DNA of 64,000 bases from Cerioporus squamosus (lineage: Eukaryota; Basidiomycota; Agaricomycetes; Polyporales; Polyporaceae), in NCBI GenBank assembly GCA_022592435.1, contig JABYQS010000011.1, positions 310,001 through 374,000 on the forward strand. The letters are read 5' to 3'. This document shows, one piece after another, positions 23,857 through 34,067 of the stretch (its first letter is position 1; every line of letters begins with the position of its first letter). Under the pieces are notes generated by a model. That model made no database searches. It worked only from the letters and a program-made list of their open reading frames with translations, and was not told the origin of the DNA. The position numbers were made by a program, and so were the translations under genes.

Positions 23857-25508
23857 TCAAACTAGCGCGTCGAGCTCCTCTACAGACTCGACGTACCCCG
23901 AACGCGTGAACGTCTTCCCCTTGACGGCCTCGAGGCCCTCGCCCGCGTACGTCACGAGCGGCGAGAGCTCGATCTCCACGCCCTCCTTCACCGTCGCGCC
24001 CGCGGCCTCCAAGAACCGGCGGTGCTGCGCGAGCAAGTCGCGGCGGCTTGTCTCGGGGTCATCGGCACCCGTGCCCGGAGCGTTCTTCAGCGGACTGAAC
24101 TCGTCCGCACGCGCAACCTCGAGCACCGCGAAGTGCTGGGTGAAGGGGAAGACGTCGAACACGAACATCTCGAGCTTCATGCCGTTGGGCTTCGTCGGCT
24201 TGACGCTCTCCCCAGACGCGAGGTCGACGTGGGGGATCTTCTTGCGCGCGATGTGGAACGCGAGCTCCTCTCGAACGACTCTACGTTCTTGAGGAAGGAC
24301 GTCGTGTAGAAGTGGTTCGCGATGTTGCCCGCGCGGAACGCGAGCTCGCCGGAGGGCGTCCGGCGCTCTGCCTGCTCCTTGGAGATCTCAGAGTACTCGA
24401 CGACGGAGAACTTGTCGCCGCGGCGCGCGATGACACCGACGGACTCCGTGGGATGCGACTTGGGCACAACCTTCGCTGCGCAGTCGGCCTGCTTCTGTAT
24501 GCAGTATCCGAGGAAGACGGGATCGGCGATGCGGACGAGGCAGTTGTCGACGCAGTACGAGTGGACGTATTGGATCTTGCGGCGTTCGAGGTCGGAGAGG
24601 ACAGTGTGGGAGTTGTCGGAGGAGAGTGGTTTGCGAAGCGCGGCATAGAGACCGCCGTTGCCGTCCGGCGCGACGGCGACGCGAGAACGCGTCTCGAGGA
24701 AGACCTTCCCGTCATTCGACAAACACGGCAAAGTACCTGTGCGTGTGTTTGATCAGATGTATGCGCAAACACGAATACGCGACGTGCTCGGTTCTCTCCC
24801 ATAGCATTGCACACATGACGGACACGAGTCGAAGCGCGTCTCCGTACCAGCATGAAGAACTCGCGGTGATGTATAGAATGGGACAGACCGAGGACGACAA
24901 AGATACCACGTACCCTGCTCGAAGAAAATGACATGCTTGGGATCGAGGCCAAAGTAGTTGTGCGTCTTGAAGAACGACTCGGTCTCCGCCCTCGTGGGCC
25001 CGCTGGTCATGACATACCAGGGGATCACGACTGAGCCGGGCTCCTTCCCTGCGGATTGGGCGGCGAGCGTCTGAAGACGCGCGATGCGCTCAGCCTGGTA
25101 CTGGAAGAGGGTCTTGTGTGACGGGAGGCCAATGTCGTAGCAACCCTTGGGCGCGGAGCTTCCCAGGCGGGATCCCTGCCCGCCCGCCATGAGGAGAACG
25201 CCGACCTCGCCGCGCGCGATGGCCTTGAGGCCAATGTCCCGCCATTCCTTCTCCTTCACGGGGTCGCCGATCACGGAGTCCGCGGCATCTTCGGGGAGAG
25301 GCTCGATGGGCTCTTTGCCCGCGTTTTGGGTAGCCTCCTTCTCGGCGGAGACGGCCCTCTGGTAGATGCGGTTCACGCGTTCGATGTCGAGTGCTTCAAG
25401 CTGGGCGCGGAGGGCGTCACGCTCGGCGTCGGAGAGGTCGTCCCAGAAGGTGAAGAGGTGGCCCTGGCCCGCGGACTCGTAGCGTTTGCGAAGATTACCG
25501 ACTGACAT
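23857..25508 (-). CDS. UAP1: UDP-N-acetylglucosamine pyrophosphorylase
   Basis: It joins UTP and GlcNAc-1-phosphate to give UDP-GlcNAc for chitin, N-glycans and GPI anchors in the cytosol. Exon 1 (25508-24914) carries FTFWDDLSDAERDAL, then VGVLLMAGGQGSRLG with PKGCYDIGLPS, the nucleotide-binding loop. A 177-nt intron (24913-24737) joins FFEQG to TLPCLSNDGKVFLE. Later blocks include SYCVDNCLVRIADP and NGMKLEMFVFDVFPF, ending ELDALV. The frame breaks by one missing base near 24268-24272: NVESFE must be followed by ELAFHIARKKIPHVD, found in the next frame. As the enzyme is essential and all else is conserved, a sequence error is the likely cause. Downstream of the break the family sequence continues to the TAG at 23857. 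Confidence 0.9.
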
Positions 25509-26066
25509 TGCGAGTAGAGTATGAGATGAGCGAGATTAGGTCGTGGGTCGTGAAAGAGACTGGGGTCGTCGTGGATGAAGGCGAAGAGAAAGAGGGGAGA
25601 TGGGCTGGGTGGGTAGACGGACGTCGTTCTTAAGCGTGGCAGACGCGTTTGGGGATGATGCAAGGCGCAGATCGACCCGGTCGGGATTCGCCGTTTCCGG
25701 CGGCTTGTACAGCTTCCGCGGACACAGCAGCGGGCAGCTTGCCCTTGGCTGGCGGTGTGCACAGGCTGCTCTCCCCCATCTCTCTGAGTCTCCTACCTGT
25801 GTCGCAGTCTAGCAACCTCGTCTGCAAACCAGCTGCTCTGACGTTACCTGCTCACACAGGCCCTCCACACCGGCGAAGAAGCCCGCAATGTCCACGGTCG
25901 AACAAGCCTCGAGCCGACCTTCGCGCCTTCCTTCCTCTCATCTGCGTCGACGCGTCTCTGACACAGCTCACCGTATGAAATACTGCAGCCTACGCTTACC
26001 CAGCGCCGTGGCGTTCTTTACGGTTCGCTTGGTTGGGAGACGATTGCAAGGGGATGTTGTCGGAGG

Positions 26067-26450
26067 ATGGTGGAACAGGGCTCTAGAGGATACAGGTTAG
26101 TACAACAAATGATTATCTCGTTCGTGAGGAAGAAACGACGCGCCCTCCTCAATGTTGCCGCCGACGAGCTAGAGACTAGATTGCAGGCTTGTCAGGGATT
26201 GATCGAAAACGCACACGACGTCGAGATTGGTGAACTCGAGGTGAGCTCCTCCTGCCGAGTTCGTGTCCGGGGCGTCTCATCGTGGACGTGGGCAGACGGC
26301 GGCACCGCAGGACCGCCTAAGTATGTGGCAGAGACCGAACAGGACAAGGAAGACAATTCTCCGGCCCACATGAGGTCCGTTGAGCTACCGTTTACCTTAT
26401 TTAACCGTGCCCTCGAGGCGCAGTTCCCGCAGCCAAGTGTCCGGGATTGA
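26067..26450 (+). CDS. Uncertain open frame, 127 residues
   Basis: An ATG-initiated frame (MVEQGSRGYRLVQQM) encodes a mixed-charge protein with a helical start (RKKRRALLNVAADELE). No known domain, signal peptide or membrane segment is recognised. It stands alone in 1.9 kb of otherwise empty sequence between UAP1 and the glucanase gene. It may be a lineage-specific small gene, one exon of a longer gene, or chance. The remaining parts of 25509-27399 hold nothing I can support except a TATA box near the end. Confidence 0.2.
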   Translation: MVEQGSRGYRLVQQMIISFVRKKRRALLNVAADELETRLQACQGLIENAHDVEIGELEVSSSCRVRVRGVSSWTWADGGTAGPPKYVAETEQDKEDNSPAHMRSVELPFTLFNRALEAQFPQPSVRD

Positions 26451-27313
26451 GGTTGCTGGGTCCGAAAGCTTCTGTACCTTGCCTCGGGTGCGCGTGCAAT
26501 AGTCAGTCCGGCATGGACACATCATGAGGTCCATGGGCTTTCTGTGCGTCGTTGAGTGGCGAACAGGAGTTCCTCTGACCTCGAGCTTTGTGCTCTGTGT
26601 CCGAGCATCCTCACAAGAGTTGGGCGCGTACTCATCCTCCTCGTGCACGGGACCGTGTTGTGGCGTTCAGCATTGGTTCAGAGGTGGCTTGCGGCTTCCA
26701 TCCGTTCTCCGTTTCTTGCCACTGTCCCCCCGCCGGCCAATGTCCGTGAGTTCTGATGGAGTGCTGGACAGGGTGAGCTATCGGAGGCCCATGGTGTCGG
26801 ACGAAGAACCGGGTACAAGGTCGGGTCACCTGTAACTCGTTCTTGGCGCTCTGCAACTCAACAGCGATGGCGACCAAATAGACCAAATGGCGATGCGTCG
26901 GTGCTTCGTGTCTTATCGTTTTCCGACGCTGCCCGCCTTGTGGCTCTCAGGTACGGCGGACAATAGTCGCGGGTCACAAGCGCATTGGACAGCGATGGGT
27001 TTCGGTGGGACCATCACCTGGGCTAGGATTGCATACGGCGGATTCGGGATGTTGTGATGCTTCACGAGGATGCTGGCCCAATTCCAAGAACACCTCCCTT
27101 GTCCAACTGCCTCAAACGCGCTGCATCACGGCCCCCAGCACGCCGGCACGAGCAGGGAGGCTTGGTCGCGAAGGCAGCTCTGTGGCGGGTAGAGCGGGGA
27201 CACGTGCGGAGCGCGTCCGCGATCGCGGTCGGCAAGTGTGATGGAGAAGCAGCTATCCTGCATGTTGGCGTCACCCCAGTGCACTTCCATATATTGCTCC
27301 ATCGTCCGAACAG

Positions 27314-27321
27314 TATATATA
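27314..27321 (+). promoter_or_regulatory. TATA box of the exo-beta-1,3-glucanase gene
   Basis: The octamer TATATATA, in the context cagTATATATAgccc, lies 79 bp before the glucanase ATG at 27400. The position and the highly regulated type of gene fit a TATA-driven promoter. No other TATA box of this quality was noticed in front of the housekeeping genes. Confidence 0.6.
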
Positions 27322-27399
27322 GCCCTGTCTGAGCCATGCATTCTTTGACCCCCGACCGCCACCTCTGCTGCTGCGTCTGGGTCTCCACTGCGACGAGCC

Positions 27400-29106
27400 A
27401 TGGTCTCCCTCAACGCTGCCCTCTCCTCGGCGTCCATCCTCATCGCACTCTTTGCCCGTGCAGCGCTCGCGGACAACCCCATCAACCCCAGCTTCCCCTA
27501 TGGCTCGACCAAAGTGCGGGGCGTGAACCTCGGTGGCTGGCTCGTTCTCGAGGTGCGCACGCGTCGCTTACTATGTAGCTGTACCCCATGGGGTCGGAAC
27601 TTGGCACACCCCCGCTTGCATACTTCTACCCTTGTGAATATCATATTGACGCGATGCGTCGCTTCTCCCAACAGCCCTGGATCACACCATCCCTCTTCGA
27701 GAACACGGGCAACACGGCCATTGTTGACGAATGGACATTCGGCCAGGACCAGAGCCGTCAGACCGCCCTGTCTGCGCTGCAGAACCACTGGAATACGTGG
27801 ATCACCGAGCAGGACTTCATCGACATTGCGGCCGCTGGGTATGTCACGTGGTCGCGAAGTTGCCGTATTGGATTATTTTGCTCATTTACACTCGTCCACC
27901 ATGCCAGTCTGAACCACGTCCGTATTCCTATCGGCTACTGGGCATTCGAGGTTGGCCCTGGGGAGCCCTATATTTCCGGTCAGCTCCCGTACCTCCAGAA
28001 GGCTGTTGGTTGGGCGCGCAACCATGGAATCAAAGTTATTGTTGACCTTCACGGCGCCCCTGGCTCCCAGAACGGGTAGGTGTTGTTGTATTCATAGCTC
28101 TTCTGGATCTCCTCATGTCCGACACGAGTGTTCAATCATTTGCATCGCAGCTTCGATAACTCCGGGCACCGCATCTCTTTCCCGCAATGGCACTCCAATT
28201 CGACCAACATCGCCCGCACGAACGCCGTCCTGAAGACGATCACCTCGTTGTTCATCAATGACCAGGATGTCGTGTCAGTCATTGCGCCATTGAATGAGTA
28301 CGTTCCTATTGCGGCAAGTCTACGATTTCTACTAACCTTCGACGACAGGCCTGCCGGCTATGACGGTAGCGATGTGCTGAGCGCCGTTCGTCAGTATTGG
28401 TACGACTCGTATGGTAACATTCGGTACGTGAACGCATGAGTATCTATCCTATGCGTGTTGAAGTTGACGCGCATCTTGGCGAAGGTTCCCGTACGGAACT
28501 TCCCAGCAGAGCAACACGCTGGTCCTTCTGCACGATGCGTTCCAGCCTCTCAGGTACCTTCTAGCTCCCCGCTTCCTCCGCATACATCTCACGAGATCTC
28601 TGCTTAGCTACTGGAATGGCTTCGAGACGGCCCCGAACTGGCAGGGCGTTGCGATGGACACTCATATCTATCAGATGTTCTCGCAAGGCGAGGTCAGCCG
28701 CACCAACCAGCAGCACATCAGTGCGGCTTGTGCCTATGCCTCCTCTCTCTCGTCATTTGACCTGTGGACCATCGTTGGCGAGTGGACGCCAGCAGCGACG
28801 GACTGCGCCACGTACCTCAACGGTCGCGGGGTGGGGGCACGCTACGACGGGAGCTATCCTGGCTCCACGAGAGTCGGTTCTTGCACGGGGCTGACTGGCA
28901 CTCGCTCGTCGTTCAGCTCGAGCTACAAGACGTTCCTCCGTCAGTACTGGGAGGCGCAGACAATCACCTACGAGAAGGGCGCGGGCTGGATCCAGTGGAC
29001 GTGGAAGGCCGAGCGCGCGGACGACTGGTCCTACCAAGCAGGTCTCGCCGGCGGTTGGATCCCGCAAAACCCGACACAACGCCAATACCCCAACATCTGC
29101 GGCTGA
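27400..29106 (+). CDS. EXG1: Secreted exo-beta-1,3-glucanase, glycoside hydrolase family 5
   Basis: It removes glucose from beta-1,3-glucan ends during wall remodelling or glucan mobilisation. A signal peptide is visible (ASILIALFARAALA, cut before DNPINP). GH5 landmarks spread over eight or so exons are VRGVNLGGWLVLE, PWITPSLFE, LNHVRIPIGYWAFE, KVIVDLHGAPGSQNG, VIAPLNEP (acid/base Glu in the NEP motif), DTHIYQMF and IVGEWTPAATDC (nucleophile Glu). The last exon ends WKAERADDWSYQ and QYPNICG. Intron boundaries keep the frame at each join. An extracellular or wall location is expected; there is no membrane anchor. It has its own TATA box. Confidence 0.93.
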
Positions 29107-29424
29107 GGAGGCGTGGATGATACCCTGAGGATCCCGTGAGGAAGGAAGTCTCCTACATCTAATAGGAGGTGGATATGGCACTCGCCACCTGCCGCCCTCC
29201 CTTTGCCAGCATACACACGTACTGTATACACTCGTTTGGCGGTCGCAGACTATGTCGACGTTCTTTGTACCATTGCAGCATCTTCTGTATTAACTTCTTG
29301 ACGTATCAGACACGCATTGCTTGCCCTTGTCGCGTGTCCGGAGACTCAAATTCCTCGAGCATACAACATAGACTGTATGTAGACGGTACGGTGCACAGGC
29401 GACAGGAGCCGGCGATCCTGATGA

Positions 29425-31273
29425 CTATGACTCTGAGGTCCGCATCTCTACATCATCCCCTGCCGCTTCAACGACGATCGCTGCAGGCTGCTCGGCGTCC
29501 TTCTCAGACGGGTCCTGGCTACTCTGTTTCGCTTTCTTCCGGTGCCTATGTACCATAACGGAAGACGCTGTGGGATCGTCATAACTGCCAGGCAATTGTC
29601 GTCAGTGACTAGATAGGTGCTGTACGGGAGAGTGACGCACATCTTGATGACATGCAGAATGAAACCGCCAGAACCCGACGCGTTCATCATAGGATGTGTA
29701 CGTCCGGGTAATACCTGTGATGCACGTCATCACTACGTGGACAAGAAAGGCAGAGCAGAGCGTACCTGGTAGCGCCGCAAGAAGCCTTCCGTCACTGTTG
29801 GTCCAAGGTAGCCCAGTCGATCTCGCAGCTGTGTGTGGAGGCTGGTGACGACCTGTACGTGCGGACTGTGCACAACGATGGATGCTGAGCCGGCGAGGTA
29901 CGGGTAGAGCTTGTCGATGATTGAGAATGGGTCGTATTGGCTTGCTATCAGCAGGCTACGCAAGGCGTCAGCATCTTCCAAGAACCAACAAGGGCACGAA
30001 GACAAGCTTACCCATCGTATTCGCCTGCGAAGAGCTCTTCTCTGGTCTGCATGAGAGCGTCTGAGGCGACCTTTCGTTTGTTCAGGCGCGTCCGCTGTCC
30101 GTCAGACTTGAATTTGCCGGCTGGCGGGTCGACGGAGGCGATTACTGGAACATGACATCAGACATGTGCGAGAACGCGTTCAGGCATATGACCTACTAGG
30201 CGTGTATTCTTCGTCTGCTGTAGCCCAATTGAGGGAAGACATGACGGAGGTGACCTCCTTGCGGAAGTTCATATGTACCATGACTGGGTACGCTGGTGGT
30301 GAGTCGATGTCGCATATAGTGATGAGGCGTCCGTTCCCTTCAGCAACTGTGGTGAATACGACACATACTGTTAGACAGGAACAAGGCCATCTCACCTCCG
30401 AGACGATCCAGGATGCCGGATACTACCACTCCTGACGCGTCGTCCACTGCAAGATACCTCCCTCCCGGCCGTACATTCGCCAGGTTGAGTATCTGGGCAA
30501 GGGAGTCCGGACGGATGTCGCGAAGACGGTTTTGGTCCTTGTTGAACCAGTACTCGCAGACAGTGAACATGGTCGGCTCGAGGACGGAGAAGGACTTCGA
30601 GTACCTAGAGGACGGTCAGACGAGCCTCGGTTTCAACGAGACGGGTAGCGCACTTCGCTTCTTTCCTCTTTTTGTACTTCTCCTTACTGTACTCTGTCTT
30701 GAGGGAGTAGTTCGCGTGCTGCTCAATCTGCTTTTTGATGATTTCCTACAGCACCCTGCGTCAAGGGGAAGCCGCGACTTGCCTGGGATTCGTCTCACCG
30801 ATGCGTGCAGTCCGGCCTTCTTCAGGGTCTCGATCTCCTCCACCGTAAGAGGTTGGACGTATTGTCCGTCATTGATGAGCTCGTTCGTGGCCTCTGTGTC
30901 CTCTGCAGCACGGCGTTGGGAGGTGAAAAAGCGACATGGTCAAGGCTCGTACCTACTTCCTGCATCGGACGGGGAGGCAGCACCTTCAGCTTCTTGTCCA
31001 CAATCTCGTATGTCAGTCCAAACGGCTGCCCCACAAGCTCGCTGGAGGGGAAAGAGCCGAACTTCCCGAGGTTGATAGTCCTGCACACACTTGGGTCAGA
31101 CGAGCAACCCGTTCAGCCACAGCTCTGTTGCGTACGAGTTGCTCTCGAGCTTGATTGTCCGTATGTCTCCGCTCGGAATCTTCAGCAACACAGTGTCCCC
31201 GACTCTGATGCTCTCCTCGCGGGTGCTTGAGGATGCATGGTTTGCGTGGGAGGGGCCTTCGCCGACGTCCATG
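29425..31273 (-). CDS. TRM6: tRNA m1A58 methyltransferase non-catalytic subunit TRM6
   Basis: Partner of catalytic TRM61 in the nuclear enzyme that methylates A58 of tRNAs, including initiator tRNA-Met. The ATG at 31273 gives MDVGEGPSH, then DTVLLKIPSGDIRTIKLESNS. A 55-nt intron joins this to TINLGKFGSFPSSELVGQPFGLTYEI, the diagnostic Gcd10 block. Later exons give TVEEIETLKKAGLHAS, then FTVCEYWFNKDQNRLRDIRPDSL, the degenerate Rossmann region GGRYLAVDDASGVV, ASQYDPFSIIDKLYPYL, and a Lys-rich acidic tail ending TSES with TAG at 29427-29425. Seven or more short introns interrupt it. It shares a 103-bp intergenic region with the divergent UCS chaperone gene. Confidence 0.9.
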
Positions 31274-31376
31274 ACGAGGAGGTCGATGAGAACAGAGAAA
31301 AGCGATCGAGATCTGCGCGCATTCTGGCTGGAAGAACCACGTGCGCCCCGACCAACCCGCGACCTCTGATTCCGCC

Positions 31377-33512
31377 ATGTCCTCCGACTCCCCCTCCGTC
31401 GCCCCCGATGTCCCCTCCAACGTCCTCGACGTCCTGCTCAAGAAGACCCAGGACAAGTCTTGGGTGACGTTCTCTCCCGATGAACTGTCTACGCTCCTCT
31501 CGGCGTTCTCCCCGACGCAGCCCGCGACGGTGCACACGAAAGGCTACCTCATCCTCTCTGCCTACTGCCAACGACGTCGCTCCGAGGCATCTTCGCCCGA
31601 CGAAGGCACGCAATCGATCTCCCGCGCGTTTGAGACGCCTGTCGCCGCACGAATAGCGGACACGGAGGAGAAGGAGGCACTCGATGGGCTCACTTTCCTC
31701 TCTGCGCTCTTCGACGTCGACCACCCGTCCGCTTCAGCCATCTTCCAACGCGATGGCACACTCGAAGCTATCATGGACTCCCTTGACCTCTTTCCGAATT
31801 CGCACAACATCGATCTCGCCGTCGCGCACTTGCTTGGCCGCGCTGCAGGACACAAGGCGTGTCGCGCGTTGCTTGGAGCAGATCACCGAAATTGGCTGGA
31901 ATGGAAGTCGCGCCAGACGGACGATGCGGAACTGCGCGCGGCCGCCGCTGTTGCGATCGTGAAGCTTGCAAGGGGGTCAAGTGTGGACGCGGCGGAGGCG
32001 GGTGGCACGCCAGAGCAGCCGGCCATGCAGGACGATGAGCTTGCCGCGCTCATGAAAGGACTGGTTGTGGACGCGCGAGAGACGTCTTCCTTGGCCGATG
32101 CAGTGGAGGGACTCGCATACATGAGTACCAACCCCGCGGTGAAGGAGACGCTCTCGAAGGACTCTGCGTTCCTGCAACGCTTGTTCGCACTTGTTCCGCG
32201 ACGCAAGGGCGCCACCGCTGAAAGCCTCGGTGATTCCATCACATCCCCTCTGTATGGTACCGTGGTCATCATCTCCAATCTATGCACATATCGTCCCCGC
32301 CTCTCCGCTGAAGAAGCGCAGATCTTGAAGCTGAGACGGATGGCCAAGACCGCGAAGGGTTCCGGTCAATCGCAGGGTCAAGTTGGGGAGGAGGAACTTG
32401 ATCCTCTCGATGAGGACGACCATGTCAAGGAACGCGGTAGGAGGTTGATCAAAGCAGGTGCCATGGAGGCTCTGACGTCTGCGGTCCGTGCGACGGACAG
32501 TCGTGCAGTCAGGATAGCCGTCGGCAAAGCCATCCTGAACCTGGTCGAGGACAAGGACAATCGAGGCGAGGTCCTCCGGTCTGGGGGCGCGAAGGCCTTG
32601 CAGACCATTATACAGGGGATCCTCCCGCCGAGCAAGCCTGCCGACGCGGGCAAGATCCCACAGATTGAGAAGGAAGACTTCGAACCAATACAGGCCCTCG
32701 CAAAGCTCGCGATCACCTCTGCGCCTGTTCAGGTCTTCGGTCCCAACGAAGGGGCAATCTACGATGCGATTCGCCCCTTCGCTCTCATGGTCACCCACCC
32801 CAACGCCACACTGCTTCAGAGATTCGAGGCTATGATGGCGCTCACGAATCTCTCCTCGCAGAGTCCAGAGGCAGCCTCTCGAATCGCTCGCGCGGATGGG
32901 TTGATGAACAAGGTCGAGTTGCTCATGCTAGAGGACCATGTCCTCGTACGACGGGCCGCGACCGAGCTCGTGTGCAACCTCGTTGCTGGGTCCGAGGAGA
33001 TCTTCAACAAGTGGGGCGGAGACAAGAACATGGCGTCCCAGTCGAAACTGCAAGTGCTTGTCGCACTCTGCGACATTGAAGACCTGCCTACGCGACTGGC
33101 CGCCTCTGGTGCGCTTGCGTCGCTCACGGCCTCCCCAGACGCGTGCCAGTCCCTTGCACAGCTGCAACGCGAGCGGCATCGAGTCCTACCTATCCTGGGA
33201 CAGCTCGTGGATCCTACCGTTGTCGCGCGGCCGGAGGCGGATGAGGACGCTGAGGACGACGAGGCCGCTGAACTGGAGTCTGATCCCGGATTGGTCCATC
33301 GCGGCATCGTTTGTCTGCGCAACTTCTTCCTCGGGTTGCAGGACACATCGACGGAGATGGAGGTTGCTTCAGACGCTGACCGAGTGGGCGTCGTCCGCGC
33401 TCTGGTAGGCGTAGTTAAGGGCTGCGCACAGAATCCGAGCTCGCCGATATTGCGACCAGCAGCGGAGGCGTTGAAGTGGTTGCTGGAGCACGGGGTGGAG
33501 GTATCGGTATAG
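31377..33512 (+). CDS. UCS-domain myosin chaperone (UNC-45/She4/Rng3/CRO1 family)
   Basis: An intronless gene of 711 residues. The first true ATG is at 31377 (MSSDSPSVAPDVPSN). It is a helical armadillo-type repeat protein: LTFLSALFDVDHPSASAIFQ, LAVAHLLGRAAGHKACR, DAVEGLAYMSTNPAVKETL, VRIAVGKAILNLVEDKDNRGE and QRFEAMMALTNLSSQ. This matches UNC45-central and UCS domains. Length fits fungal She4/Rng3 (about 750-790 residues), which lack the TPR domain of animal UNC-45. The family folds and stabilises myosin motor domains with Hsp90. A class I myosin gene starts 2.6 kb downstream, separated by one gene. Confidence 0.88.
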   Translation: MSSDSPSVAPDVPSNVLDVLLKKTQDKSWVTFSPDELSTLLSAFSPTQPATVHTKGYLILSAYCQRRRSEASSPDEGTQSISRAFETPVAARIADTEEKEALDGLTFLSALFDVDHPSASAIFQRDGTLEAIMDSLDLFPNSHNIDLAVAHLLGRAAGHKACRALLGADHRNWLEWKSRQTDDAELRAAAAVAIVKLARGSSVDAAEAGGTPEQPAMQDDELAALMKGLVVDARETSSLADAVEGLAYMSTNPAVKETLSKDSAFLQRLFALVPRRKGATAESLGDSITSPLYGTVVIISNLCTYRPRLSAEEAQILKLRRMAKTAKGSGQSQGQVGEEELDPLDEDDHVKERGRRLIKAGAMEALTSAVRATDSRAVRIAVGKAILNLVEDKDNRGEVLRSGGAKALQTIIQGILPPSKPADAGKIPQIEKEDFEPIQALAKLAITSAPVQVFGPNEGAIYDAIRPFALMVTHPNATLLQRFEAMMALTNLSSQSPEAASRIARADGLMNKVELLMLEDHVLVRRAATELVCNLVAGSEEIFNKWGGDKNMASQSKLQVLVALCDIEDLPTRLAASGALASLTASPDACQSLAQLQRERHRVLPILGQLVDPTVVARPEADEDAEDDEAAELESDPGLVHRGIVCLRNFFLGLQDTSTEMEVASDADRVGVVRALVGVVKGCAQNPSSPILRPAAEALKWLLEHGVEVSV

Positions 33513-34067
33513 TCACGCCGCATCATACATAGGAGAGGAAGAGATGACATTTCCATGCTCTGTAACTGGAAGACAACTTGTATACACTACGATTCGGATC
33601 CTACATTGAGGCCCCTTGCCTCCGAACTAGCACTGCCAATAGCATTGCGTACACCAAGCGTACAGTCATCTGCAAAACGCGCACCTGTCGATAGCGTACT
33701 ACACCAATATGGCAATCTAGACGCCCATTGAGGGCGTACTGGTGCATATTCCAAGACATACTCGGTTCCTGCAGCATGTGGCTTTACTCAAACAAGAAAA
33801 GATTCATGTAGATGCAGCAGCGAGAAATCGTGCCGATCTCGACGGAGGAGGTGTTTTGATTCAGAAATATGGGGAACGGGCGAACACTAGGGTCGCGGGC
33901 GCTGCGCTTTTTTCTAATGCATTTCAATTACAATAAACGTGGTCTGGGTATGTGCAAAGTATGAACATCAACGAACTGCAGGGGACGAGATACTTGCAAG
34001 ACAAGGTTTCCTGGGCGATCACTGGCAATGCGAAGATTCCTTCGTACGGTACAGGGGAGAGGAGCGT
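33513..34067. other. Convergent 3' intergenic region
   Basis: This lies between the ends of the UCS chaperone gene (plus strand) and the trypsin-fold gene (minus strand). It is more AT-rich than its surroundings, with TTTTTTCTAATGC and AATAAA-like runs near 33905-33937, suiting 3' untranslated and polyadenylation sequence. No coding potential is evident. Confidence 0.5.

Noticed and set aside
24736..24914. Frames inside the UAP1 intron
   Set aside because: They lie in a clean 177-nt intron whose removal restores FFEQGTLPCL.
26521..26835. Plus-strand frame of 103 residues before the glucanase gene
   Set aside because: Cys/Ser/Arg-rich with no domain; lies in a promoter region and has no splice partners.
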